A DNA stretch of 64,000 nucleotides from NCBI RefSeq assembly GCF_018402495.1, contig NZ_JAGYIU010000001.1, forward strand, positions 1,054,001-1,118,000. The letters run 5' to 3'. This DNA is from Pseudoalteromonas sp. (GTDB lineage Bacteria > Pseudomonadota > Gammaproteobacteria > Enterobacterales > Alteromonadaceae). The position numbers and the translations under genes are program-made. Below the pieces are notes generated by a model. That model had not been told where the DNA came from, did not search any database, and saw nothing but the letters and a program-made list of their open reading frames with translations. Below are positions 8,365-17,439 of this stretch, piece after piece; the first letter of the stretch is position 1; every line of letters begins with the position of its first letter.

Positions 8365-9636
8365 ATGATCCCAGCTAAAAAGCGACTAAATACCCTAAAT
8401 GAACACTGGGAAGTATTAGCGCTATTATTTAAACGCTTTAAAATGGTCGATTTTAGTATTAAAGATTTACAAAATGCCATTAAGCAAAAACAACCCACAT
8501 GGAATAATGAGCGCATTTATAAAGAAACCAATCGGTTATTAAATCAAGAAATTATTATTCCTTTAGCTAAATCGTCTCAATTAGAAATTAACCGCGACAT
8601 TGCTGACTTTGCCACCTTTTTACTGCAAGAAGAACATTTAGGCCTAGCACAAGAAATTAGCGTATTGGTTGACGATTTAGCCCGTTTAGGTAATCGGCTA
8701 TCAAATGCAGGTGAAATAGAAGACTTTGATGATTTACGCCGCTTTAGCCGTATTATGGATGATCGGGTGCGTAAAATAATCAAACTGTTTTTACACAACG
8801 AAAACGCTATTTTAAATATTGTTGAGCAAGCTAAGTCTAATAACGCGATACAATCATTGCAAAAGCGCTATAAAGCCGTGATAGAAGCGTTTGATGAATA
8901 CATAGAGCCCATGCTGGAAATGGTGGATATTCGTGGTGATTTTCATGCCTGCTTCACCCTTATTGAGCAACAAATCAGTACCCAAATAGAACATATTGAG
9001 CGTTCAGGTAAAGCGTACAGCGACAAACGCATGCTTGAGCAATTGCGTACCCGTATTCTAGAAATGCACCTAATTGGCCGTGAAAGTTTGCGAAAAAGTG
9101 CCGATATGCTAATGCCACTGCGCGAAGAATTGCGCCGCAATAACCTTATTACCCGCCAAGCAGCAAAAGTACTTAGTTTAATTCGTAAAAACGGGGTAGA
9201 CAACATGCTCAGCGCAGTGCAACCCCATTTTGTAAGCGATGCGCAAAAGTATTCATTGGGGCAACAACGCCATATCGTCGCCTACATGGCAAGCCTAGCT
9301 GAGTTTGAACATCACGAATATCAGCTACCAGAGCAAGATGATGTGCCCGCGTTTGTTACGCCAAACATTCCTGACTATCAGGATGTAAAAGCGCAATTTG
9401 CAAAACGCTTTAAAAAACAGCGTAAAAAACCACAGCCTCTGCTGCAATTTTTAGACGAAAGCTACCCTGAACTTGAAGCCGATGAAATGCTGTTTTTGTA
9501 TCAAAAACTAGTGAGCGATAACACCCTACACATTAGCCAAAGCGATAAAAAAGCCCGCATTAACATTGCAGGCCAGCACTTTTCTTTGTACCCCTTTAAT
9601 TCAGAGCCTCAGGCTGATAAAGCCGAGCACGAGTAA
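8365..9636 (+). CDS. mksF: MksF-like condensin kleisin subunit (JetA/MukF-like)
   Basis: This 423-residue, mostly helical, soluble protein is the first gene of a three-gene operon. The start (MIPAKKRLNTLNEHWEVLAL) looks like a winged-helix N-terminus as in MukF/MksF. A long central helical region rich in charged residues (about 90-280) and a C-terminal module (about 350-410) follow; kleisins use the two ends to bridge SMC heads. The next two genes overlap in order small subunit then SMC-like ATPase, the layout of MksF-MksE-MksB and of Wadjet JetABC. No JetD-like gene follows. I assign the role mainly from gene order, sizes and helical character. Confidence 0.62.
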   Translation: MIPAKKRLNTLNEHWEVLALLFKRFKMVDFSIKDLQNAIKQKQPTWNNERIYKETNRLLNQEIIIPLAKSSQLEINRDIADFATFLLQEEHLGLAQEISVLVDDLARLGNRLSNAGEIEDFDDLRRFSRIMDDRVRKIIKLFLHNENAILNIVEQAKSNNAIQSLQKRYKAVIEAFDEYIEPMLEMVDIRGDFHACFTLIEQQISTQIEHIERSGKAYSDKRMLEQLRTRILEMHLIGRESLRKSADMLMPLREELRRNNLITRQAAKVLSLIRKNGVDNMLSAVQPHFVSDAQKYSLGQQRHIVAYMASLAEFEHHEYQLPEQDDVPAFVTPNIPDYQDVKAQFAKRFKKQRKKPQPLLQFLDESYPELEADEMLFLYQKLVSDNTLHISQSDKKARINIAGQHFSLYPFNSEPQADKAEHE

Positions 9637-10190
9637 TGACCATGACACAGATAAACTTAGATGCGCTTTCTCACTTACAAGCCATAAATAAAAAATTAGT
9701 CGCGGGTTACCACATTTGCGAACAAGACACCCTAATGTGGCAAGAGCTCGACCAACAAATTGAAGCCTATAGTGCCTTATTCACAGCATTAGGCCATGAT
9801 TTAAAGCATGATAGTCGTGGCTTTTATTATTTTGCCAGCGATGAAAGCACCCCTAATATGGGCAAAATATCGCGCGCGATAGCGCTCACTATTTACATTT
9901 TAATCGAACACTTTGCCAACACAGGTAAAGATCCGATGCGTGCATTATTTGATGAGCCAAACGATTTAGAGTTAATGCAAACCTTAGTACAACTTAATAA
10001 GCATTTGTTTGATCAGCTAGAAATATTCTCGGGTTCTGATTTACGCAAAGATGTGTATTTACGCATGGTACGTTTAGGCCTTGCCCGCGAAGTGGAAAAT
10101 GGTTTTATGCTGCAAGCCCCTATTCACCGCTATATTGATGCCTTAATGGAAGTAAACGAAGAAACCTTTTTAGGAGAGGACGAGCAATGA
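9636..10190 (+). CDS. mksE: MksE-like condensin accessory subunit (JetB/MukE-like)
   Basis: This 184-residue soluble protein is translated from an ATG that overlaps the stop of the preceding gene by one base; its own stop overlaps the next start by four (ATGA). It contains a helical, winged-helix-like stretch with MGKISRAIALTIYILIEH near residue 77 and LGLAREVENGFMLQAPIHRY near 150, like the dimeric MukE/MksE/JetB proteins that bind the kleisin. Its length is at the short end for the family. The call depends on operon position between a kleisin-like and an SMC-like gene. Confidence 0.6.
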   Translation: MTMTQINLDALSHLQAINKKLVAGYHICEQDTLMWQELDQQIEAYSALFTALGHDLKHDSRGFYYFASDESTPNMGKISRAIALTIYILIEHFANTGKDPMRALFDEPNDLELMQTLVQLNKHLFDQLEIFSGSDLRKDVYLRMVRLGLAREVENGFMLQAPIHRYIDALMEVNEETFLGEDEQ

Positions 10191-12961
10191 AAAACTTATA
10201 TGGACTGAGTAAACTCGCCCTACTTAATACTGCAGGCTATGCAAAATGTGTGATCCCACTGGATAAAAGCAGCTCTATTTGTGCCCCTAACAACACAGGT
10301 AAAAGCTCAGTTATAAATGCTCTGCAATTTCCGCTTATTAACGATTTACGCCTTACTGAGTGGGATGGCCATGATTTAGATGAAACGCGTAAGTTTTATT
10401 TTTCATCCGATCAATCGTACATTTTATTGCAAGCCGATTTACCCCATGGCTCAGTGGTCATTGGCGTAGCAGGCTTAGGTAAAATTGCTGGTTATGCACA
10501 CCAGTACTTTTGCTATCAAGGCAAACTTGATTTAGCCCAGTACACCCAAGGCAATACTATTATTAAGTTTACCAAGCTGTTTAATCACCTAAAGCAGCAA
10601 GGTTACAACCCGATAGAGCTTAAAGCGCAAGAGTTAAACGCCCTACTTACTGGCGGTGCAACGCAATTTGATGGTGAGATCAACTTAAAGATGATCCCCC
10701 TTAACAACGTTCAAGACTCTGCAATATACAAAGAAATATTTCGTCGCATTCTTAATTTACATAAATTAGGCGCAAACGACGTTAAGCGCTTTATGTTACG
10801 TGTGTTTGAGCGCCACATGTCAAATTCAAAGGTCGACTTCTTTGAGGTATGGCGCCGTTCATTCGATAAAGTAAACCGCGCAAAGCGTGAATTAAAAGCA
10901 CTTGAATCGATGCAAGAGCCCATAGCCGCCCTTGAATCTATGCTAGAAAACCAAACCGTGCTTAAAGGTAAACTAGCCGCTTATGCGCCAAAAATTGATC
11001 AAGCGCTCGTTGATTTTGATACGTATCAAGAAGAGCAACTAAGCGAGCTCAACATCGCCCTTGAAGACATTGAGCACGAAAAACACGAGTTTGAACAAAA
11101 ACAAAGTCTATACGTTCAACAATCGCGCGATATAGAGCGCAAACAAACCCAAATTGAACAATGGTTTTTAGATTACAACGCCCTTAAGAGTGAGTTTGAG
11201 CTAGTTAATAAAGCCACACTCAAAACCAGCTTATCGCAGTTGAAAAATGACTACGAATCGTTGTCACACTCTATTACAAGTGCACAAGGCCAAAGCCTGC
11301 ATACTCTTGATTACCGCATTGGCGAAACACAAAAACAAATTAAAAGCTTAAAGTTACAACTTAAAAACTTAGAATTTAACTTATTCACTCGTATGCGTGA
11401 AGACCTATCACTCAAAGAAGTTGAAGAAATATCACGACTATTAAACCCCGATCTTCTCTCCTTTGCTACCACTAGCAATGGCGATATTACCATTGATGAC
11501 GACGACGCCTTCGGCGAATTTTTATCACAGCTTAGTGAAAACGTAAAAGGCGGTGTGCTCACCCTCCCCGGTGCGAGCATTAAACTTAAAAAGCTCTCGC
11601 CAGTGCAAATGCAAAGCGGCGAGAACAAAGAGCAGCTGAGCGCTCAGTTAACCGCACTTGAGCAATCATTAAAAGAGTTTAAACAACAGCGCGAGGTAGC
11701 CGCCAATGTTGCCGATAAACAAAAAGAAAAAGACGCGTTATATGATGAGCTAATGAGCTTAGAGGCTGCGTTAAAACGCTTAGAGCAATTTAACGTAATG
11801 CAACAGTCGGTTGACGCCCAAGCAATGCTAAAAGAGCAGCTTTTAGCCGAACGCGAACAAGTTGACGACTACCTGCAAGATATTCAAAAAAACAGTGGCT
11901 CAATTGCTGACAGACGATCACTAATCAAATCAAAACAAGCGCAAATTAATCGTCAAACAGAGCGCCTGCGCCAAGTTAAAACCGAGCGTATTGACCACAC
12001 GTTAGATTTATACAGTGGTAAAGTGACGCCTTACATGATTGATATAAAAATCGATTTTGATAATTTAAGCGATTTAATTCACCACTTTAATAAAGACTGC
12101 CAAGAGCTACGTAATTTCGATATAAATGTACGTAATACTTATATGCATATTTACAATGCAGGTATTACCAAATTTGATAACGAAAGCGATGACTTTACTA
12201 AATACCAAAAGCTCATCAGTGCGTTTCATAATATTGATAACGAGCGTGATGCTGTTGAGCGCCAAGGTCGCGTTGCTCTCACCGAAGTGGCCGCCACTAT
12301 TAAAGGCTTACGTGAAGATTTAGACCGCCTACGCCGTGAAATGAATAGCTTTAATAAAGGTATAAGCCAGTATCGCATTTCAAACCTGCAAGCGTTTAAA
12401 ATTAATATTATCCCGCGTAAAATGTTGGTAGACAGCATTGATACTATTATCAGCACCTCTAACCAATTTGAACAAGGCGATACCCTGGATTTACTCAGCC
12501 AAGAGCCGTACAGCGAAAGTGCAGTAAACGATGCCAAAGATCATTTAATTAAACTCGCCTCAGACAAAGCAGGCCTGACCCTCACCGATTTATTTGATAT
12601 TCGTTTTGAAGTGGTCAACCGCGCGGGTGAAACAGAGCACTTTGAAAAAATAGATTCGGCTGGTTCTAATGGAACACGTATCACCATTAAGCTTTTATGT
12701 GGCATGTTGTTTATTCGTTACTTATTAAGCGATCAGGAACAAAACTTATACCGTATACCTATTTACATAGATGAGGCAGCTGATATCGATCCGCAAAATC
12801 AAAAAGCAATCATAGAAACCGCCTTGAGCTTTGGCTTTGTACCAATATTTGCTTCGGTTAAACCGCAAATAAGTTGTGATTACATTGTACCCATCCGTTC
12901 AGTAAAAAACGGCGCACAAAACTGGGTAGATGAAAAAGATTGGATTGAGGTTGAACATTGA
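10187..12961 (+). CDS. mksB: MksB-like SMC/condensin ATPase (JetC/MukB-like)
   Basis: This 924-residue protein has split ATPase head motifs at both ends separated by long coiled coils. The Walker A region is APNNTGKSSVINAL (about residues 32-45), with alanine where the first glycine of GxxxxGKS is usual. Coiled coil runs about 220-400 and 480-740, with a compact segment (about 430-480) that could be the hinge. Near the C-terminus, DSAGSNGTRITIKLL (about 825) stands where the ABC signature belongs, and IPIYIDEAADIDPQ (about 860) is Walker B. MukB is about 1500 residues; around 900 fits MksB. Condensins of this type extrude DNA loops to compact chromosomes or, with JetD, cut plasmids. JetD is absent, so chromosome organisation is more likely. 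The exact subfamily needs a profile search. Confidence 0.68.
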   Translation: MKNLYGLSKLALLNTAGYAKCVIPLDKSSSICAPNNTGKSSVINALQFPLINDLRLTEWDGHDLDETRKFYFSSDQSYILLQADLPHGSVVIGVAGLGKIAGYAHQYFCYQGKLDLAQYTQGNTIIKFTKLFNHLKQQGYNPIELKAQELNALLTGGATQFDGEINLKMIPLNNVQDSAIYKEIFRRILNLHKLGANDVKRFMLRVFERHMSNSKVDFFEVWRRSFDKVNRAKRELKALESMQEPIAALESMLENQTVLKGKLAAYAPKIDQALVDFDTYQEEQLSELNIALEDIEHEKHEFEQKQSLYVQQSRDIERKQTQIEQWFLDYNALKSEFELVNKATLKTSLSQLKNDYESLSHSITSAQGQSLHTLDYRIGETQKQIKSLKLQLKNLEFNLFTRMREDLSLKEVEEISRLLNPDLLSFATTSNGDITIDDDDAFGEFLSQLSENVKGGVLTLPGASIKLKKLSPVQMQSGENKEQLSAQLTALEQSLKEFKQQREVAANVADKQKEKDALYDELMSLEAALKRLEQFNVMQQSVDAQAMLKEQLLAEREQVDDYLQDIQKNSGSIADRRSLIKSKQAQINRQTERLRQVKTERIDHTLDLYSGKVTPYMIDIKIDFDNLSDLIHHFNKDCQELRNFDINVRNTYMHIYNAGITKFDNESDDFTKYQKLISAFHNIDNERDAVERQGRVALTEVAATIKGLREDLDRLRREMNSFNKGISQYRISNLQAFKINIIPRKMLVDSIDTIISTSNQFEQGDTLDLLSQEPYSESAVNDAKDHLIKLASDKAGLTLTDLFDIRFEVVNRAGETEHFEKIDSAGSNGTRITIKLLCGMLFIRYLLSDQEQNLYRIPIYIDEAADIDPQNQKAIIETALSFGFVPIFASVKPQISCDYIVPIRSVKNGAQNWVDEKDWIEVEH

Positions 12962-12966
12962 TCAGA

Positions 12967-13008
12967 TATTACGGTCTTAGCTTTGCCTAATACCGTAATA
13001 ACTTTTTA
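12967..13008 (+). terminator. Terminator after the Mks operon
   Basis: Stem TATTACGGT/ACCGTAATA with a 16-nt loop, followed by ACTTTTTAAC, directly after the mksB-like stop. Confidence 0.6.
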
Positions 13009-13125
13009 ACATTCAGTCATTAACAATTACAGTGCTATTTACTGTATTTAACGAAAAACGCTAAATTATCATTTTTTGTATTATTTTTATGCTATGTTAT
13101 TAAAAATTGCCAAGGAGCAAAATTC

Positions 13126-13674
13126 ATGAAAAATCTATTAATCGCCACCGCTGTATTACTACTTGCGGCATGTGCTAAAACCCCTGATTGGGATTATGAT
13201 AAATCCGCTAATTTTAGTAACTACAAAACATTTGCTTGGATGCCCAGCGCAAGCCTCACTAAAAATGTTAATAATTATCAAATTAGTGGGCTTATGGAAA
13301 AGCGCGTACGTGAAGCGGTAAACAATGAGCTACAAAAACAAAATATGCAGCTTGTTGATGTAGCTCAAGCGGATGTGTTAATTAACTATCACGCCTCGGT
13401 TGATACAAAAATTGACGTAGATACCGTTAATATTGGTTACGGTGCGCGTTGGAATTACTGGAACATGGGTTATAACACGCAAACCACAACGCGCGAGTAC
13501 GAAGTTGGCACGCTTATTATTGATGTAATTGACAGTGCTTCTAAACAACTGATATGGCGTGGTGCTAAAGAAGGCCGTTTAAAGAAAAATCAAACACCAG
13601 CGCAACGTACTCAGGTTGTTAACGAAACAGTAGCAAACATTTTAAGTAACTTCCCGCCTAAAGCACAGCAATAA
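13126..13674 (+). CDS. DUF4136 family lipoprotein
   Basis: The 182-residue product begins with a lipoprotein signal (LLLAACAKT, cleavage before Cys16), so it is anchored in the envelope, probably the outer membrane. The mature part has the DUF4136 pattern: DYDKSANFSNYKTFAWMP at the start, a central polar strand region ending DVLINYHAS, then TREYEVGTLIIDVIDSASKQLIWRGAKEG. The function of the family is unknown. Translation starts at an ATG 9 nt after AAGGAG. It is monocistronic, bounded upstream by the Mks terminator and downstream by its own. Confidence 0.85.
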   Translation: MKNLLIATAVLLLAACAKTPDWDYDKSANFSNYKTFAWMPSASLTKNVNNYQISGLMEKRVREAVNNELQKQNMQLVDVAQADVLINYHASVDTKIDVDTVNIGYGARWNYWNMGYNTQTTTREYEVGTLIIDVIDSASKQLIWRGAKEGRLKKNQTPAQRTQVVNETVANILSNFPPKAQQ

Positions 13675-13690
13675 ACTTTAACTAATATTT

Positions 13691-13718
13691 AAAAGCCCGC
13701 GGGCTCGCGGGCTTTTTT
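13691..13718 (+). terminator. Rho-independent terminator
   Basis: Stem AAAAGCCCGCG/CGCGGGCTTTT with loop GGCT and a T-run, 17 bp after the DUF4136 gene. Confidence 0.88.
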
Positions 13719-13738
13719 GTGAGAAAAGGAATTTTTCG

Positions 13739-14551
13739 GTGACATTTAAAAAGATCCTAACCCTTAGCTTATTTTTACCCCTGCTTTGTGCGTTCCATGC
13801 GTACGGCACTCAACTACAGTTAAAGCCTGGTATATGGCAAGGAATTTATAAAGATCATTTTGAGTACAATGTACTGGAAATTAAAGAAAACGGAGAACAC
13901 CGTTTAATAATAGCAAGTATCGCCAATGCATTTTATAGAAATAAATCAATTGCGTTTAGCAATAATGATATAAAATGCAGTCGCATTAATTGCACTATCA
14001 AACTTGTTAGCCCTAATAAAGAACATCTGCAATTTACATTGATTTTGAGCCCCTTTTTAGATAATTCATTCGAGGTGTTAGAGATTTATTCTAATGCAGA
14101 CGATAATTTTGTAATGTCAAAAACGTACCGATTGGAAGAACAAAAAGGGCAATCTACCGTTCGTACATTTATAGGTAAATACCGCTCTAAAATAGATGAG
14201 TTAGCTACTATAGAAAAGACGGGCCTACATGGTTTTTGGGTAGGATTATTAAATTTAGACGGCAAGCAAGAACTAGCAAGTATTGAATTTCACCCCAATA
14301 AAAAGTCGTATTTCAATTATTTTACAAATGGGACCAATGACATAATTAGCACCTCTTTTATGCCACAAGATATTCAAGAAAAAGAGAGGATATTGGAAAT
14401 AACCACCAGCCACCCACTTTTCGCAAATAAGCTAATTATTCATAAAGACAACCGAGAACTTAAAGGCTATATGTACTCAAACCACAAAGGCACAACACTT
14501 CAAACTGGCTCGTTCAAATTATATCGTTTTGAAAGGCCTGAGTACCCTTAA
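13739..14551 (+). CDS. Secreted protein of unknown function
   Basis: I do not recognise this 270-residue protein. It starts at a GTG with AAGGA eight bases upstream and has a signal peptide (hydrophobic LSLFLPLLCAFHAYG, cleavage near residue 23). The mature part alternates hydrophobic and polar residues, which suggests beta strands. It appears to hold two related halves, each with a G-hydrophobic-W start: KPGIWQGIYKDHFEYNVLEI near residue 29 and LHGFWVGLLNLDGKQELASI near 163. This hints at an internal duplication. Only two cysteines are near each other (CSRINC), a possible disulfide. It is convergent with msrA at 6 bp. Confidence 0.65.
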   Translation: MTFKKILTLSLFLPLLCAFHAYGTQLQLKPGIWQGIYKDHFEYNVLEIKENGEHRLIIASIANAFYRNKSIAFSNNDIKCSRINCTIKLVSPNKEHLQFTLILSPFLDNSFEVLEIYSNADDNFVMSKTYRLEEQKGQSTVRTFIGKYRSKIDELATIEKTGLHGFWVGLLNLDGKQELASIEFHPNKKSYFNYFTNGTNDIISTSFMPQDIQEKERILEITTSHPLFANKLIIHKDNRELKGYMYSNHKGTTLQTGSFKLYRFERPEYP

Positions 14552-14556
14552 AGCTA

Positions 14557-15063
14557 TCACGATTTATACTTGTGCAATAAATCAATTGGGATATGGCAAT
14601 AATCATCTGGGTGATTGGTTAAACGGTCTTGATGCTCGGGATCGCTAGGGACATAATTAGTCAGTGGCGCTACTTGTACCGCTATTTTTTTGGCATCGTC
14701 CCGCTGGCTAATATAGTCTCTGGCGATGTTTAAATGATTGCTGTCTTGGCTAAAAATGGCGGTGCGGTATTTTTCGCCTACATCGTCACCTTGTTTATTG
14801 ATACTGTATGGGTCAATAATCTCAAAAAAATAGCCGATTAATTCATTTAAGGTTACTGCTTGGCTATCAAATGTTACTTTAACGCATTCGGCATAGCCGT
14901 CGTATTCACCTTGTGTTGTGTTACTAGTACCATTGGCACGCCCCGCCTCAGTAGTCACTACTCCAGGTAAATACTTCATAAATTCTTGCACGCCCCATAA
15001 GCAACCACCTGCAAAATAAAGTGTCTGCTGAGTGAGTAGATTGCCTGATTGTTGTGTTTGCAT
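14557..15063 (-). CDS. msrA: Peptide-methionine (S)-S-oxide reductase
   Basis: The 168-residue cytosolic enzyme repairs methionine S-sulfoxide in proteins. The catalytic motif is YFAGGCLWGVQEF around residues 17-29, with the nucleophilic cysteine; the common form is GCFWG. GEYDGYAECVKVTFD (about 53) and EIIDPYSINKQGDDVGEKYR (about 83), with the family's acidic and Tyr residues, confirm it. Near the C-terminus HQDRLTNHPDDYC ends with a cysteine that may be the resolving residue. No Shine-Dalgarno is evident before the ATG. Confidence 0.9.
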   Translation of the reverse strand: MQTQQSGNLLTQQTLYFAGGCLWGVQEFMKYLPGVVTTEAGRANGTSNTTQGEYDGYAECVKVTFDSQAVTLNELIGYFFEIIDPYSINKQGDDVGEKYRTAIFSQDSNHLNIARDYISQRDDAKKIAVQVAPLTNYVPSDPEHQDRLTNHPDDYCHIPIDLLHKYKS

Positions 15064-15184
15064 AATAAAGTGACCAATGTAAATAATTTATAGGATTCAG
15101 AGTTACTATTTTGTAACGCTAGGTTTGATTATCAAATGCAGTTTTTTATCATTAATGTACAATAGCGCCCAAAATCACCCTAGC

Positions 15185-15262
15185 TTAGTGAGCTTACCTT
15201 ATCATGTGATAAAAAGTGATAGGTATTTAATTGTTAGCGCCATTGCATAAAATGAGAATAAT
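15185..15262 (+). promoter_or_regulatory. Possible operator region before the TonB receptor
   Basis: The leader contains the palindrome TTATCATGTGATAA (about 15199-15212) within a larger inverted repeat ACCTTATCA...TGATAGGT. AATGAGAATAATGATAT overlaps the start codon region and weakly resembles a Fur half-site array. The regulator is not identified. No cobalamin riboswitch conserved block is visible. Confidence 0.3.
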
Positions 15263-15265
15263 GAT

Positions 15266-17119
15266 ATGAATCGTGCCCCGTACCTTATTATACCGGCTGT
15301 ACTAGCCAGTATTTCAACTGTTGCTTATGCAGAGCAGAGTAAAGAAACAGCAACCATAGAACAAATAACAATTGAAGCATCACCCACTGCCAATACCTTA
15401 CCTGTTGGTACATTTGATTCACCTATTTCAAATTTAGAGTACGACCCGCGTGTTGATTTACAATCGCGTAACATGGCTGAAGCACAAGCAGACGTGACCA
15501 TACGCGGTGGTATTTTTGAAAATACCGGCTTTAGAGTCGGTAGTGCAACTCTACTCGACCCGCAGTCAGGTCACTACTTTGCAGAAATCCCCATTGCACC
15601 GCACATGTTATCAGGCCCCTATGTACTCACTGGTGCCGACAATGCGCTTGGCGGTGTAAATAGCTCTGTCGGGACTGTGGCGTTTGGCTGGAAGCCTATT
15701 ATTAGCGCAGGCAGTGTCTCTGTTGGAGTTGGATCTAATGATTTTAATTTGCAAACAATTCATGCTGGTAAAAGTATTCCTTTAAATAACACATCCGATT
15801 GGCGCATTGGTTTTGAAGGCGAATATTCACATTCACAAAGTGATGGTTCAATTGACTTTGGTGACCATGACTTTACCCGCACCTCTGGCAGAGTACAGTT
15901 GTCAAGTAGCCTGTCGCAAACTGATTTATTTTATGGCTTGCAAGAAAAGTTTTTTGGTTGGCCAAACCTTTACACTCCTTTTGGCGTCAATGAAACAGAA
16001 GACTTGGAAACGCAACTGATAATGCTTAATCATAAGCAAAGTTACACAACAAATAGCGAATTTGAGGTCTCAGCTTATTACCGCAAGCATAACGACCATT
16101 ATGTTTATTCAAGAGAGAACCCAAGCGCGTTCCAAGCATTTCATGAAACACAAGTAACATCATTGGCTATTTCAGGTCGTCATGCGCAAACAAAGTCAGT
16201 TGCGGTTAATTACTCAGCGCAATACATTGAAGATAGTATTAAATCGACCACGCTTGAAAATAATTTTACTTCACGTAACTACTTTAAGCTTAGTGTATTG
16301 CCTGAATACACAACCGCACTTAAAAACAATCAGCAGCTCACGGTGCGTTTAGGTGCTGCATTTGATAACACCAATCGTGATGATTCCGAGCTATCGCTGA
16401 TTGGTGATGTTACTTTGAACACGCAAAATAGCGATGGTACTGAACGTACGCTTTATTTGTCGTATGCCGAGGCAAGTCAAGTAGCAGGCTACACCGCGAT
16501 CGGTGGCAGTGAATCAGGCGGGTTGTTTAGAAGTAACGCTAACCTTGAGCGTGAAACCACTAAAAGCTTAGAGCTGGGCTTATTGTTTGAGCAACAAAGC
16601 TGGCAACTCAATTCGGCGCTTTTTTACCGTGAAGATTACAACCTAACTGATTGGACATTTAACTTTGATTCAAGCTCAGCGCGATTTGCCGAGCCGGTTG
16701 ATATTAACACCACAGGCCTTGAGTTCTTAGCCACCAAACAATTTGAAAATACAGCAATTGTTGCCAGTTATGCCTACTTACATAAAACAGAAACCTACGG
16801 CGCTGAAGACGTTGATGCTAGCTTTTATGCCTTAAACTTTCCTGATCATCGGTTAACTCTGGGTGCAATTTGGAATCCTACTGATGTATTAGAGTTTCGG
16901 GTTGATAATGAATGGCGTAAGCAGCATAAAAATGCGCTGCGCCGTTCAGGTGACGAAGTGCTATTTACTCAGTTGACGTTAAAAATTACTCCACCAGCCC
17001 TGCCTAACTTCTTTATTAGTCTTGCGGCTGATAACTTGTGGGATGAGTCGTTTGAAGAAATTCCCGGTACGCCAGGACGCGGTGAGCAATATACGCTAAG
17101 TGCCACGTATAGCTGGTAA
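15266..17119 (+). CDS. TonB-dependent outer-membrane receptor (about BtuB size)
   Basis: This 617-residue receptor has a signal peptide (cleavage after VAYA, residue 22), a TonB-box-like EQITIEASP near residue 32, a short plug with ADVTIRGGIFENTGFRVG near residue 71, and a barrel ending in the aromatic C-terminus SATYSW. The small size, near that of BtuB (about 614), sets it apart from the 780-1000-residue receptors elsewhere in the window. The plug lacks the usual VxVRGxG form. The ligand is unknown. A weak Fur-like sequence overlaps the start, so metal control is possible but unproven. It appears monocistronic. Confidence 0.85.
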   Translation: MNRAPYLIIPAVLASISTVAYAEQSKETATIEQITIEASPTANTLPVGTFDSPISNLEYDPRVDLQSRNMAEAQADVTIRGGIFENTGFRVGSATLLDPQSGHYFAEIPIAPHMLSGPYVLTGADNALGGVNSSVGTVAFGWKPIISAGSVSVGVGSNDFNLQTIHAGKSIPLNNTSDWRIGFEGEYSHSQSDGSIDFGDHDFTRTSGRVQLSSSLSQTDLFYGLQEKFFGWPNLYTPFGVNETEDLETQLIMLNHKQSYTTNSEFEVSAYYRKHNDHYVYSRENPSAFQAFHETQVTSLAISGRHAQTKSVAVNYSAQYIEDSIKSTTLENNFTSRNYFKLSVLPEYTTALKNNQQLTVRLGAAFDNTNRDDSELSLIGDVTLNTQNSDGTERTLYLSYAEASQVAGYTAIGGSESGGLFRSNANLERETTKSLELGLLFEQQSWQLNSALFYREDYNLTDWTFNFDSSSARFAEPVDINTTGLEFLATKQFENTAIVASYAYLHKTETYGAEDVDASFYALNFPDHRLTLGAIWNPTDVLEFRVDNEWRKQHKNALRRSGDEVLFTQLTLKITPPALPNFFISLAADNLWDESFEEIPGTPGRGEQYTLSATYSW

Positions 17120-17439
17120 CTTTATAGCTCGGCGAGGGTTTATCCCACGCTGAGCTTGTTTTTAAATTGAAATAATAAACTGACTAGTGCAAAGCTGTAT
17201 TATAAATTATATACCGCAATTCGCCCTATTTTACGTGCACTAAAAGCGCTGTTTCTCTTCGCCTTCTTTATGTATTTATCATTAAAAAATAGGATGAACA
17301 AAGAGAAGTGAATGAGAAAATACTAGCTGCAAGTGAATACGTAATTGTCTATTTCATTACAGTTTTTAAAAACGCGAAGTGAGTGTCTACACATTTTAAA
17401 CGTATAAATTGTAAATATATGTGTATTTAACACCATAAA
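17120..17439. repeat. Intergenic region with second copy of the dispersed repeat arms
   Basis: No gene is visible. CTAAAAGCGCTG (17240) followed by CTCTTCGCCTTCTTTATG, and ACAAAGAGAAGTGAATGAGAA (about 17299), match the arms seen at 1-150, but with their order exchanged. Confidence 0.4.

Noticed and set aside
8365..13674. Complete Wadjet (JetABCD) plasmid-defence system
   Set aside because: No JetD-like gene follows or precedes; the next gene is a DUF4136 lipoprotein after a terminator.
15064..15265. Cobalamin riboswitch before the BtuB-sized receptor
   Set aside because: I could not find the conserved B12-box or other aptamer blocks in the 200-bp leader.
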